Shown piece by piece: positions 40,980-52,790 of a stretch of 64,000 bases of DNA. Location: assembly GCF_042242105.1 (NCBI RefSeq), contig NC_092035.1, positions 2,806,083 through 2,870,082 on the forward strand. The letters run 5' to 3'. Position 1 is the stretch's first letter; each line of letters opens with the position of its first letter. The translations under genes were made by a program, and so were the position numbers. The notes beneath the pieces are model-generated. The model was given only the letters and a program-made list of their open reading frames with translations, was not told the origin of the DNA and ran no database searches. This DNA comes from Pempheris klunzingeri (lineage: Eukaryota > Chordata > Actinopteri > Acropomatiformes > Pempheridae).

Positions 40980-42890
40980 AGCTGTAATTATAACAATTTT
41001 TTTGTAAAGACAGTTTTAACTTGACAACATTAACAACCGATAAACCGACCAAAAACAGACAATAGAAAAAACTGTCGATGGCAATGTGAGAAAGTGATGC
41101 CAACCAGTCTGGCCCTGATTCAGGTTCAGTGTTTGGTTGTTTCCCCTCCACACACACACACTGTGCTGGCTCACAGAAAGAGCAGGTCATCTTCTCTTTG
41201 GTCAAGGCTTTCTATGGCAGGTTCATCAGCTGAGGGAGCTGACTTCAATGAGAAAAACATTATCAGGCAGCTTGTGCTCATAGCAAGCCTCAGCAGACAA
41301 CTTCAGGATGGAGTTAAGGGTCTGAAGTTTGCTTCTTACCACCCTCGTCTGGCTGAATAATCTCTCCACTTCAGCATTGGAGTGTGGCAAGGACAACACA
41401 GACGCAGCAGCCATGGCAAGTTCCTGAAACTTGATATCAGCTGCATCCCTGAACTTCCACATCTCACTCCAGAAGCCCAAACCATTGCTGGACAATCTTG
41501 TCTCTCTCTGCAGGACAGTAGCCAAGGAGCTTGGCTAACTTTCTGTTTCTCCCAGGCTCTTATTGTGCTTTAGAGTTTCCTCTACATTGAAAACTGACAT
41601 GTGCTGCAATGCTTCAGTGTTGTCTGTCAGTCTCACCCTCAGCTCATCAGTGAGGGAGATGCTGAAGGCTACACACCGCTTTCTCACATTGTTCTTCTCC
41701 TCAGGCGCAAAGTGGAGCTCAGCTGCCTTTGACTCAAGAAGGTAACCAGGGTACGGTTTGGGACTGATGGATCCATCAGTTGGCTCTTTGAGTACATCAG
41801 TGTTTGCCAGTGGATTCAGCACCCTGCTACTCACAGACTCTATCAGGCTAACCAAGCTGTCAAGAAGCTGGAGAGGATCTACCTGCTCTCCCTCACAAGC
41901 CCTGATGGCCAACTGTACCTCATCCAGCACTGACTTCAGAAAAGTCAGACACAAGATGTTTTGAGGATCACTGTACATGGAAAAGGGGGCAGCACGGTGG
42001 TGCTGTGGTCAGCACGGTGCTGTGGTGAGCACGGTGGTGCCATGGTCAGCATGGTGGTGTGGTCAGCATGGTGCTGTGGTGAGCACTGTTGCCTCACAGC
42101 AAGAAGGTTCTAGGTTTGAACCTGAAATCTTTCTGTGTGGAGTTTTTCATGCCAGCGTGGCTTCTCTCCAGGTACTCTGGCTTCCTCCCACAATCCCAAA
42201 GACATGCAAGCTGGGTTAATTGGTGACTCTAAATTGGCCGTAGTGTGAGTGTGAGAGTGAGTGTGTGTCTGTCTCTGTATGTGGCCCTGTGATTGCCTGG
42301 TGACCACTTCAGGGTGACCCTGCCTCTCCCCACAGTTGATGCTCTCATATGTGTCTTTGTAGGCCTCCCTGCGCCTGAAGTCACTAAAACCAGCTCTAAG
42401 TCTCCTGTACCAAGTGCTCCACACTACGGGGGTGGTGTCATTGGAAGCATGACTTACAGCCAGCTGCAGAGAATGACACACACAGTGAATCAGAACCACA
42501 TCTTTGAGGCCACACTCCTCCTTCAGCACTTTATGGAGCCCATTGATAATCCCCGTCATGACGGAGGCATTGTCAGTCCCTGTCCCCAGGACTTTGTCTT
42601 TTTCAAGACAACACTTCTCCAGGAAAGCCACAACAGCTCGGGCTATAGATCTGGCATCTCCTCCCTCCAACTCAACAAGCCCCAGAAATGTTGAGACGAT
42701 TGTGTGTTTGGTGTCACTAAAGTACCTCATCACAACCTCCATGTCCTTAGAAACACCTCCATCTGTGGACTCATGGAGGAGGAGGAGGCTGAAACGCTGC
42801 TCACCCACATCTGGACCATCTTTTTTAGAAAGTCTGGTGCTAGAACACCATTCATCATTTCCGTGCACTTTGTCCTGAGCATTTTGAAGT
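40980..42890 (-). mobile_element. hAT-superfamily transposase remnant, copy 1
   Basis: In minus-strand order the protein pieces are as follows. 42868-42330 has GTDNASVMTG and CVCHSLQLAVSHASND, the RNase-H-like core seen in hAT/ZBED-type transposases. 41978-41535 is the insertion-domain stretch. 41525-41226 has SVLSLPHSNAEVERLFSQ, the C-terminal dimerisation signature. A nested repeat at about 41985-42325 splits the core. The upstream (BED finger) end is cut at about 42890, where a SINE-like sequence begins. The second copy is at 62480-64000. Confidence 0.85.
41985..42325 (+). repeat. Non-autonomous repeat nested in the hAT element
   Basis: This common fish interspersed repeat starts GGCAGCACGGTGGTG and continues with GTTGCCTCACAGCAAGAAGG, TCCTCCCACAATCCCAAAG and TTGGTGACTCTAAATTGGCC. 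Its start is locally multiplied (four CAGCACGGTG-like steps at 41990-42085); the partner at 63517 has one. The family name is not certain. Confidence 0.7.
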
Positions 42891-42899
42891 GAGGAGCGG

Positions 42900-43010
42900 C
42901 AGTGGAGTCTGAGGAAGCAGCTGTGGATCAGTGGTAGAGTGGGTCCTCCCTCAGTCAGAAGGTCGGGGGTTTGATGCCCAGCTCCTATGGGTCAACATGA
43001 CAGCATGGAA
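42900..43010 (+). repeat. tRNA-derived SINE-like sequence
   Basis: GATCAGTGGTAGAGTGGGTC resembles a pol III A box and GGGGGTTTGATGCCC a B box, at the usual spacing. It is related to the SINEs at 50130 and 58385. Confidence 0.55.
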
Positions 43011-43600
43011 CAGTGTTCAGCTAATGTCACGGTGGCTCCACTCAGTGTTTTCCTCATTAATGGCAGCTTGCTTTGGGTGGAACTGTTGGAAGACTTTGTC
43101 TTTTCACTATGTTTTTGAGTTGTCATGTTTTTTTTTAGATCAAAGTTTGGACTAGAAATCATCCTTACAATCCAGGCAGCGTGCTCGTGTATCGTCTCCA
43201 ATAAACGGCTTCAGCCAGATTCCCACTCCTTTCTCTGTTTTTGATCGAACACTGTAGACCGACACATGATGAGCCAGCTAGCTAGATTAGCTTCTGTCCC
43301 AGAGAGGCACACACACAGTGGACCAGGTGAGGAAGTGACTGAGGCTCTGTGGCTCAAATGTGGCGGCTCTGCGCGTGCGCGATTCATGAGCAGCGTGCAC
43401 GCGGAGTGGCTCTCTGTCCTCTCTGCGGCTGCGCAGCTCCTGTGAGAGCTCAGGGAGGGGGCGGGGCTAACGGCAACACCTGCTGCCAGGTGAGGACAGT
43501 GACTGATGTGAAAGCAGGTATCACTCTGCAGAGTCTCCAAAACACCGGAAAAGTCTCCAGATTTAGTGAAAGTCAACAAGTTAGCAACACAGGAAATGAC
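43011..43600. other. Non-repeated spacer, GC-rich at 43350-43480
   Basis: I see no exon I can support. The open frames here have no family similarity I recognise. Confidence 0.4.
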
Positions 43601-43639
43601 GTCAGGACACTTCCGCAGCAGCAGATGACGTCGGAGCCT

Positions 43640-46590
43640 GAGCGGATTGTTGGAGCGTTTTTTTGCGGCTCGTTTTTCTGCTTAAAAAAGATGTTTGGAG
43701 GAGGAGAAGAAAACTGGAAAACTACCGGAGGAAAACACCATGAAGACACTGAGTTGTCTTTGGTTAATGAGGTCAGTCTGAGGCTGAGTGGCCGAACACA
43801 AACACAAACAAACATACACAACACACAGCTAGCTAACTAGCTAACGCTAGCTAACCATGCTAACCATGCTAACACGTGAACATTTTGCTGCTTTTTGAGG
43901 CGGATAAACAAACCAGCCAGCGGCCAAGTTCACCAGAATGATGACTAAATGTAGCTCATTATGAGAAGGAACATGTTTTATATTTCACACTGTTACTATC
44001 AGAGGAAATCAGCAGCACCTGTGGATTAGCTTCGCTACAGTGACAAACATGAGGAAAGAAAAGCCCAGCAACAGACATTAAACACTGGACTCACTATTAT
44101 TTCTAGTTTGTAACTCGGTGGATGATGTTTATTGAAATAACCAAGCTGCTTGCTGTTACACAGCAGCAGTGTTTCTAGTTTTGGCTGGATTTTTACCACC
44201 TTTAGGAACAGAAATAGATCATTCAGTGTTTCCTTAAGCTCATTTTCATTGAAATGTCAGTAATCACCATTAATGTCTAAATATTGAGTTACTGAAGTTT
44301 AACAGCAAGTTTGAAAATGTATCTCAACAGTGTAAATGTAAAGGGAATTAAATGAGAGAAAAGTCATCAGTGCAAATATCCACTTTTTTATTTCATCCAT
44401 CAAATGTGTGCAGCCTTGTTCAACATGAAGGTGATCCAGCTGTAACTTGTGATCACTTATTGATTCATTCTTTTTCCTTTCATGCTTCAGGTGGGCTGGT
44501 GTTCACTGCTGAGGAGCCGAGGAAGATTCTTCAGGTTCGTCCACATCCTCATTACTTCTTATTCATCGGCATCATTGTACTATTTGATATACTGTAAATT
44601 ATTGTTAATAATAATAGCTTACATTTATATAGCACCTTTCAAAAAAAAAAAAAAAAGTGATTCCATAACCTGATTAACATCTTTCACCTTCAAAATGTTG
44701 TGCTTTTTTTTTTTTTTTTTTTAGATGATTTTCCCAAATGAAGATGCTAAATGCAACCCGAGATCATCTTCTAGTATGACAGGGCTTGTGGTGTAGTGGG
44801 TTACGTCGCAGCCATGAGAGGTACTGAGGATCTGAGGTGCCAGGTTCAATCCCAGTGTGTGGCTGCTACCTGCAGCCGGAAGGAAGCTTTTCTCCCCAGT
44901 AAGGGGTTATGCAGTTCATTTTATTCAAAACCCACAAAAGCATTCTACAAAAACTTTAGGCAGCCATTTTGCTCATTATGCGCTTCATTTAAAGCTAAAT
45001 GTTTTGGCCCACTTTCAGGCTCCAACCAGGGCCTTTTCTCTACAGTTAAATTTAACCTTGTTGGGATCACACACCATTGCTGGTGGTTCTAAAATTACCA
45101 GTTTCACATTATACTCAGGATTCTGCACCAAAATAAATTGGGGCCAGCTGTGGCTCATCCCTCAATCAGAAGGTTGGAGGTTTAATCCCCAGCTCCTATG
45201 GGTCAGTGTGTGAATCAGGAGGTCATGTAAAGGCGCTATACAAATACTGACCATAGGGGGATCAAGAGCTAAGCCAATGCAAAAATCACTCACAATATAA
45301 AAGACATAGGAAACAAGATTTAGACAAAATCTTTTTATTTAAGATAGAAGACATAGTGAAGGAGCCGCTTTGCTCTCTGGACATCCAGCAGGAACATGGA
45401 GGCAGATCCTGTCAGGAAGACTGATGAAGACCAATACAAACATGTCAGATGAGCTGCTGGTCTACTTTTACCACAAATCAGTTTGACAATTATCAACTCT
45501 TTGCATAAGAGCAGCAGCAGAAGAGTAAAAAAAAGACACAACAACTTGCATTACTTTTGATATGTCTTTATTTAGAAATCAGTGCCAAACTGAGGCTCTC
45601 ATACAAACAGTTCTGTTTGGATCCACGGCTGATTCAGGTTCTCCTGCTGCTCCTGGGAAAACACAAACACAGCACAGCTTTTAGCAAAGAGTGACCAGAC
45701 AGAAGGTTAAACTTGTCATCTGTTCATGGATCATTTGGAAATTGTTCTCTTCATTTTAAATAAAGTTTGACGTGACGACATCCTGTGTTGATATTTACTG
45801 ATTCCTGGATACTTTTACTTTAGATTCTACCTTTACAAACAAGCACCAACAGAGACAATTATCTACTGCAAGAGTTTACAAGTCTTCAATGTTTATTTAA
45901 AAATATTTAGCTTTTGGTCTTTAAAACTAATTTAAGAGAGTCTGAAGTTTCATTAAGGCAAAAGTCCACTTTGTTGGACAGGAAACAAACAAACTTTGTC
46001 CCTGAACTGCACCAAATGATGATTTACCTCAAAGGGTGCAGTGGAGCAGACACACCTGAGCTCCAGGTGACACCGCAGGGACCAATGCTACATGCTAACA
46101 CTAGCCAGCATGGTAGCCACTGATTAGCCACATGGTGGAAGTGATCAGTGATTATTGATCCTGTAGTCCAGTCATTAGTAGCAAACTCACTGCAGACACT
46201 TACATTCAGTGAGACTGGACTTGAAATTAACATTACACTAAGTCTGAGCTTTAACTCTCCTGCTGCAGCAGCTGATTAAACAGAGTAAAACTGCTGTGCT
46301 GTTATTAGCATATACAAAGATAAAAACATGTGTTTGTGTGGCCATTGAGCCTCAGACTGACCTCATTAACCAAAGCCAACTCACATCTCCTTGGTGTTTT
46401 CCTCCTCTCATCCTCCAAAGACCTCATGAAGCAGAAAGAGGAGCCAAAGTGAAACTTCCCACTCTTTATAGAGTTGGATCGTACCATTATGTGAAAGTAG
46501 GAGGGGAGACGCTCTGAAGACAGGTGGGTGAGGTGGTACAGTCCAGGTACAGAGGACATAGTGGTGGCTGATGGAGGCTTTGTTGCTTTT
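43640..46590 (+). repeat. Repeat unit RU, copy B
   Basis: Left mini-gene (+): exon 1 43691-43771 is open (27 codons, ending LSLVNE before the donor GTCAGT); exon 2 44491-44534 is longer than in D by two 8-base blocks, and the join to exon 3 (44725) meets a stop. Right mini-gene (-): TATA box at about 46470-46465, exon 1 46427-46362 fully open (22 codons, ending LALVNE). The region where exon 2 should be (about 45880-46080) has been replaced, and the terminal exon near 45652-45594 has lost its stop. Upstream of the left ATG is TGACGTCA (43599-43606), a CRE-like motif also seen in C and D. Confidence 0.75.
44786..45260 (+). repeat. SINE-like insertions inside RU-B
   Basis: GGGCTTGTGGTGTAGTGG with AGGTTCAATCCC at 44786-44855 looks like tRNA-derived A and B boxes. 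A second tRNA-like piece (GGAGGTTTAATCCCC, then AAAGGCGCTATACAAATAC) lies at about 45145-45260. Both recur inverted in RU-C at about 48620-49030. Confidence 0.55.
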
Positions 46591-47164
46591 CATGCAACCA
46601 GACGTGCCAAATAAGACACCATGAGTTCATGTTTCTTCTATGTTTCATTGTGTCGGCTTGAAACCATACAACCATGTAGTGTAGTGGAACAGGAATGATG
46701 GAGAATCAAATCCCAAACAGTCCATGAACCAAGAAATGACACGTCTCCATTGCACTTCATCTTATTGACCACTAGATGTCCTACTGGAGCTCTGTGTCAT
46801 TGAAGCCTCCAGTCATGAACCACTTTTTTTTTATTCAATTATTTGAAATATAAAAACAAAGAACGTGAGGTCATCATGGGTGTTACATTTAAAATCTCAA
46901 CACATTTTTCTTCATACATCATGTCATACTATTCTGAACAGTGCATACACAATCCATTTTTCCCATTGTTCTCATGAACCATTTTTTGAATCAAGTGTCG
47001 AAGCTTCAACAAAGCCTCCATCAGCCATCACTATGTCCTCTGTACCTGGACTGTACCACCTCACCCACCTGTCTTCAGAGCGTCTCCCCTCCTACTTTCA
47101 CATAATGGTACGATCCAACTCTATAAAGAGTGGGAAGCTTCGTTTGGGCTCCTCTTTCTGCTTC
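46428..47164. promoter_or_regulatory. Head-to-head promoter region between RU-B and RU-C
   Basis: Two near-identical promoter ends face away from each other: TATAAA on minus at about 46470-46465 driving the B right mini-gene, and TATAAA on plus at 47122-47127 driving the C right mini-gene. About 46362-46590 is the inverted copy of about 47015-47210. The spacer 46600-46830 recurs inverted at 56640-56800. Confidence 0.5.
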
Positions 47165-49975
47165 ATGAGGTCTTTGGAGGGTGAGATGTGAGTTGGCTTT
47201 GGTTAATGAGGTCAGTCTGAGGCTCAATGGCCACACAAACAGGTTTTTATCTTTGTATATGCTAATAACAGCACAGCAGTCTTCCTCTGTGATTTTTGGA
47301 TCTATTGGTGGTTTCATTGTGGCTGGTGAACATGTTTAGGAACAAAAGTACCAGATTACTGTTGTAATAAACACTGATGGTTCTAATATTCTCTGTTTGC
47401 ACTAGAACCAACAGAAGTTCCTCATCAGGCCTCGTTGATCTTTGCAGCTGTTTGCTGTTAATCAGCTGCTGCAGCAGGAGAGTTAAAGCTCAGACTTAGT
47501 GTAATGTTAGTTAAAGTTCTGTTTCTTTAGTGTCTGCAGTGAGTTTGCTGCTAATGACTGGACTACAGGATCAATAATCACTGATCACTTCCACCTTGTG
47601 GCTAATCAGTGGCTAACATGCTGGCTAGTGTTAGCATGTAGCATTAGCATGTGGTTGTTTATAACAGGATGTTCTTCAGGAGCCGAACCACAAAGTTTAA
47701 CCAGCAGCTTTGAAGTGAGGAATCACAAACTTTATCACATTTAATCTGTTTGCAGGTGAACTTAACCTATAATGTTGTTTCCTTTTTACTTAAGTAAAGA
47801 GCTGTAGTTTTATTGTGAAAATCTCTTCCGTTGCAGGTGGTGGTTCCTGTCTGGACTGAAGAACCTGTGACAGGAACAGCTTTTGGTAAGAACGCTCAAC
47901 TTTACCTCCAACATCAGATGAATGTGTTTAGACATGAAATGTGAGCTTTTATTTTCTCCTCAGAGCAAACTAATCATTTTCATCCAACTGATTTCTAAAT
48001 AAACATTGAAGATTTGTAAACTCTTGCAGTAGATAATTGTCTCTCTTGGTGCTTGTTTGTAAAGGTAGAATCTAAAGTTAAAGTATCAGGAATCAGTAAA
48101 TATCAACACAGGATGTTGTCACATCAAACTTTATTTAAAATTTAGAGAACAATTTCCAAATGATCATGAACAGATGACAAGTTTAACCTTCTGTCTGGTC
48201 ACTCTTTGATAAAAGCTGTGCTGTGTTTGTTTTCCCAGGAGAACCTGAAGCAGCCGTGGATCCAAACAGAACTGTTTGTATGAGAGCCTCAGTTTAGCAC
48301 TGATTTCTAAATAAAGACATAAAAAGTAATGCAAGTTGTCTTTTTTATTCTGCTGCTGCTCTTTATGGAAAGTTTGTATATAATTGTCAAACTGATTTGA
48401 GGTAAGTAGACCAGCAGCTCCCCTCTTACATGTTTGTATTGGTCTTCATCATTGTCTTCCTCTGTCTGACAGGATCTGCCTCCATGTTCCTGCTGGATGT
48501 CCAGTGAGCGAAGCAGCATCTTCACTGTCTTAAATAAAAAGTGGTTTTGTCTAAATCTTGTTTCCTATGTCTTTTATATTGTGAGTGATTTTGCATTTGC
48601 TGAAAAGGTAAAGCTGTGGATCCACCTATGGTCAGTATTTGTATAGCACCTTTACATGACCTCCTCATTCACACACTGACCTCCTGAGTGAGGGATGACC
48701 CACAGCTGGCCCCATTTTATTTTGGAGCAGAATCCTGTGTTTTACTGGTCCTGGATTGTCATGTGAAACCGCTCATTTTTGAAGCCCCCCCCTCCCCCAG
48801 CAATGGTGTCTGCTCCCAACAAGGTTGAATTTCACTGAACAAAAGCACCTTCTAGGAGCCAGAAAATGTGTAAAGTGCATAATAAACAAAATGGCTGCCA
48901 AATGTTTCTGGGTTTTTAATAAAATGAGCTGCATAAACCATTACTCCACCTTTGGGGAGCTAGCCCGCCTTCCTTCATGCTCCAGGCCACAGATACCTGT
49001 CACACTAGAAGATCTCCGGGCACATTAATCTTCATTTGGGAAAATAATCTAAAAAGCACAACACAAAAGTGAAAGATGTTAATCAGGTCATAGAATCACA
49101 AACTAGCTCCAATTATTTACAATATCAAATAGTACAACACCAGCCCACCTGAAGCATGAAAGGAGAAAGAATGAATCAATAAGTGATCACAAGTTACAGC
49201 TGGATCACCTTCATGTTGAACAAGGCTGCACACATTTGATGGATGAAATAAAAAAGTGGATATTTGCACTGATGACTTTTCTCTCATTTCATTCCCTTTA
49301 CATTTACACTGTTGAGATACATTTTCAAACTTGCTGTTGAACTTCAGTAACTCAATATTTTGACATTAATGGTGATTACTGACATTTCAATGAAAATGAG
49401 CTTAAGGAAACACTGAATGATCTATTTCTGTTCCTAAAGGTGGTAAAAATCCAGCCAAAACTAGAAACACTGCTGCTGTGTAACAGCAAGCAGCTTGGTT
49501 ATTTCAATAAACATCATCCACCGAGTTACAAACTAGAAATAATAGTGAGTTCAGTGTTTAATATCTGTTGCTGGGCTTTTCTTTCCTCATGTTTGTCACT
49601 GTAGTGAAGCTAATCCACAGGTGCTGCTGATTTCCTCTGATAGTAACAGTGTGAAATATAAAACATGTTCCTTCTCATAATGAGCTACATTTAGTCATCA
49701 TTCTGGTGAACTTGACCGCTGGCTGGTTTCTTTATCCGCCTCAAAAAGCAGTCAACGTGTTAGCATGGTTTGCTAGCGTTAGCTCGTTAGCTAGCTGTGT
49801 GTGTGTGTGTGTGTGTGTGTGTTGGTGTTCGTGTGTCCACTCAGCCTCAGACTGACCTCTTTAAACAAAGACAACTCGGTGTCTTCGTGGTGTTTTCCTC
49901 GAGTCCTTCTCCGCTTTTCCTTTCGTCCTCCAAACATCTTTCTCAAGCACTAAAACGCTCCAACGATCCGCTCAG
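47015..49975 (-). repeat. Repeat unit RU, copy C (inverted)
   Basis: This copy lies in the opposite orientation, so its right mini-gene is on + (see 47165-48507). Its left mini-gene is on -: exon 1 is open from the ATG near 49939 (MFGGRKEK, ending LSLFKE before GTCAGT near 49855), and exon 2 near 49155 is truncated by a deletion. TGACGTCA lies upstream at about 49996. Confidence 0.75.
47165..48507 (+). pseudogene. RU-C right mini-gene with two alternative last exons
   Basis: Exon 1 47165-47210 has a short deletion that brings an early stop. Exon 2 47837-47885 (VVVPVWTEEPVTGTAFG) has clean AG and GTAAGA splice sites and ends in phase 1. Two terminal exons both fit that phase: 3a 48239-48297 (EPEAAVDPNRTVCMRASV, stop) with AATAAA at 48309, and 3b 48473-48507 (SASMFLLDVQ, stop) with AATAAA at 48533. 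Upstream is TATAAA at 47122. I recognise no family. The splice and poly(A) layout is gene-like, but exon 1 is broken in this copy. Confidence 0.4.
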
Positions 49976-50129
49976 GTTCAACCTCACCTGTTGTGACGTC
50001 ACTTCCTCAAGCCGAGCACCGTCGCAGCGGCAGTGACGTAAACAGCAGGAACGTTTAGCAGCAGCTCTGTAGATCTGGAAACTACGGGTGTTAATCATTC
50101 ACAGAAACATCTAATACATTATTTTCAGG

Positions 50130-50440
50130 GAGTTAAATGGTAAATGATCAATGTTCTGTATTTGTCTCGCGCCTTTCTACTTATTTCAACTACTCAAAGC
50201 GCTTTTACATCACATCCTCATTCACCCATTCACACATCATTCATCCAGGAGGGTCTGATGTGGAGGACACTGTTCCTTCATGCTCATTCCCACAAATGCA
50301 AAAATGCACCTGCACATTGGGGTTCAGCGTCTTGCCCGAGGACACTTGGACACGTTGACCCATCGGAGCTGGTCATTGAACCCCCGACCTGCTGATGGAG
50401 GGACGACCCACTCTACCACTGACCCACAGCCGAGCTCATT
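50130..50440 (-). repeat. SINE, inverted copy
   Basis: In minus orientation it has an A-box-like GGTCAGTGGTAGAGTGGGTC, a B-box-like GGGGGTTCAATGACC and the tail AAAGCGCTTTGAGTAGTTG ... GACAAATACAGAAC. It is the inverted partner of 58385-58690 and is absent at the matching site near 33230. Confidence 0.7.
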
Positions 50441-51234
50441 CCACAGAGCAGGTACAAGTTTGGTTTCACGTGTTTTGCATCTGTGAGGACACAGCGCCCT
50501 CTTGTGTCCTGTAGGAGGAACTATTTATCTCTGTTCCTCCACTCCTTTTCTCTTTTCCACTGGTTTTTCTTTTCATTTATTAGATCTTTATGTCATCTCT
50601 TTACTTTCCACTCTGGATTTTACTGCCTACACATTTATTATAGGAGGTATAATGGAGCTCCTTGTGCCACAGGTGCTGTTATTAAACACACGACAACATT
50701 TTGTGCTCCGAAATGATAAAAACCGACAAAAATTGGTCATTGTCATACACCAAGTCTATGATGGGACAGTAAGGGGCAAGTAGTGCTGGGAGTGACCGCT
50801 GACCCTCCTTTTCTCTAACCTCTAGGCTCAAACTAACTCCGGTGTCGCCTCCAGACTTGTGATGAAGCTCTCACAGTGGACCCTCACCTGCAGACTGAGG
50901 TTAGTGGCCTTTCTCAGCACACACAGCACATGAGCCAGAGCCCGTCTGCCCTGAGCCACGGCTCTGTGGACAAATCTGGCAGTTTGAAAAGAAATGACAC
51001 AGTTAGATTAAATCCACATGCAAATGACTTCAGACTGTTGATCCATCACTTTGAGCTGTTTCATTATTTCACTATGTCAGACACTTTTAGTTGCCCATTT
51101 CAACCTCTTTGCTCGCTAACTAGTGTTCAGTCTTTAAAACCCCTGCCAGGAGTGACTTTGTTCACTAATAGAGAGATAGAAATACTTTATTGATCCCTGG
51201 GGGGAAATTAATACAGGTGCATCTCAAAAATTAG

Positions 51235-52100
51235 AATATCATGACAGCACTGAAACCTCTCACGGTCCTGTGGTGGATTATTTTCTAAAGTGGTGCCAGG
51301 GTTCGTCTTTATCTCTGAATGGATCAAAAACAAAGGACGTGTGTATTGATTTTAGACGCTCGCAGCCTCCTGACAGCACAGTGATTGATGGGCAGGATGT
51401 AGAAATTGTAGAGTCCTATAAGCATTTAGGAACTATAATAGACAACAAACTGACATTAGTGAGTAACACCAACACAATTTACAAGAAAAGTCAGCAGCGT
51501 CTATTTTGTCTAAGGAAACTCTCAAAAGTCCAGGTTGATTGATCCCTGATGACCGTGTTCTATGGGTCTTTTATTGAGTCTGTGCTGACCTCTTCTTTCA
51601 TCTGTTGGTCCTCGTCACTTAAGGTAAAGCAGAAAAATGTCCTGAACAAGGTGGTTAATGTCTGCAGTAAAATAAGTGGCACTGCTCTAGAAACCCTGCA
51701 GGATCTGTAGAACAAACAGCTTTAGAAGAAACTAAATCTCTCCTGTCTGACTGTTCTCGTCCTTCACAGCAACAGTTTCACTTTCTTCCATCCGCTTCAC
51801 TGTTCAGACGTCCACGAGCTAAAACCAGCAGATACAAACATTCCTTTGTACCTTCTACCATTTCCTTCAGCTCCAGGAGGAAAAGGTAGCTTGCCTGCAG
51901 TGTTTTGATTGATTTGATTTTCTATTTGTTCTATTGTTTTTTCTTTTGTTTCTATTTTGATTTTAAGGTATTCATGCTATTGGATGTTTAGTATTTATTC
52001 GCTGTGTTTTTCAAGTGTACATGTATTTTATGTTTTGCTTCCACTGCTGCACAACTAATTCTCCCATTTGGGGACAAATAAAGTGATTGATTGACCTTTT
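51235..52100 (+). mobile_element. LINE 3' fragment (Rex1/L2-like)
   Basis: An open stretch at 51270-51542 reads VDYFLKWCQGSSLSLNGSKT, then FRRSQPPDST and YKHLGTIIDNKL, then YKKSQQRLFCLRKL. These are the C-terminal RT residues of Rex1/L2-type elements, diverged from the two longer LINEs. The element ends in GGGGACAAATAAAGTGATTG. It is 5'-truncated and lies in the same region as MITE-like pieces. Confidence 0.75.
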
Positions 52101-52259
52101 CCGACCACACTTCCTCTGAATGTGCTTGGATTCAGCACTCTGGGAACACTTTCCCTCTGATTGTGTCGCCTAGTGAACCAGACTGAGAGAAACTTCTGCA
52201 GGTGTTTTCAATTAATTAGCTGATTACAGTGAGACACTGTGAGTCTACCATACTGAACT

Positions 52260-52790
52260 TTTTGCACTTTGACATTTGTACCTCCAAATGTAAAGAGCAT
52301 TAGAAATAAGATGATTATTATTATTTTTCACAATATTCTAAACTTCTGAGATACTGAATTTGGGGTTTTCATGAGCTGTGAGCCACAATCATCACAATTA
52401 AAACAAATGAAGGCTTGAAATATTTCATTTTGTGTGGAATGAATCTATATAGTATATGAGTTTCTCTTTTTGAGATGCACCTGTATTAATTTCCCCTCAG
52501 GGATCAATAAAGTATTTCTATCTATCTATCACAGTTACCATCTCTGGCTGGCAGAGAGCTTTCAGCTCCCTCTGCTGTTTAACACTAATATGTGCTTCTG
52601 TTCTTCAACTTGCACTAAAGTTTTATTTAATCGTACTTCGGTTTTAATCTGCACATTTCTGTCTTTTATATAATATATTTTATATATATTTTTTATCCAT
52701 ACAGTATAAGAGTTTCACTTTTTGAATTGAATTACAGAAATGATTAACATTTTCATGATATTCTAATATTTTGAGATGCACCTACCTGTA
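52260..52790. repeat. MITE-like repeats and LINE tail
   Basis: Two pieces end in the motif GAGATGCACCTGTATT or GAGATGCACCTACCTG, the complement of ACAGGTGCATCTCAAAA. Between them lies a GGATCAATAAAGTATTTC tail plus CTGGCTGGCAGAGAGC. The same family occurs at 40320-40396, 51212-51245, 55926-56310, 57295-57362 and 61905-62055. Confidence 0.6.

Noticed and set aside
41979..42090. CRISPR-like short tandem repeats (CAGCACGGTG steps)
   Set aside because: Repeats are imperfect, without unique spacers, lie in an eukaryotic transposon and have no cas genes.
42900..43000. tRNA gene
   Set aside because: A and B boxes are present but no cloverleaf with paired acceptor stem can be drawn. It is related to the dispersed SINEs.
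44786..44860. tRNA gene in RU-B
   Set aside because: B-box-like sequence only; it has an inverted relative in RU-C and fits a SINE head better.
51270..51542. Stand-alone 90-codon gene
   Set aside because: The residues are the C-terminal part of a LINE reverse transcriptase.
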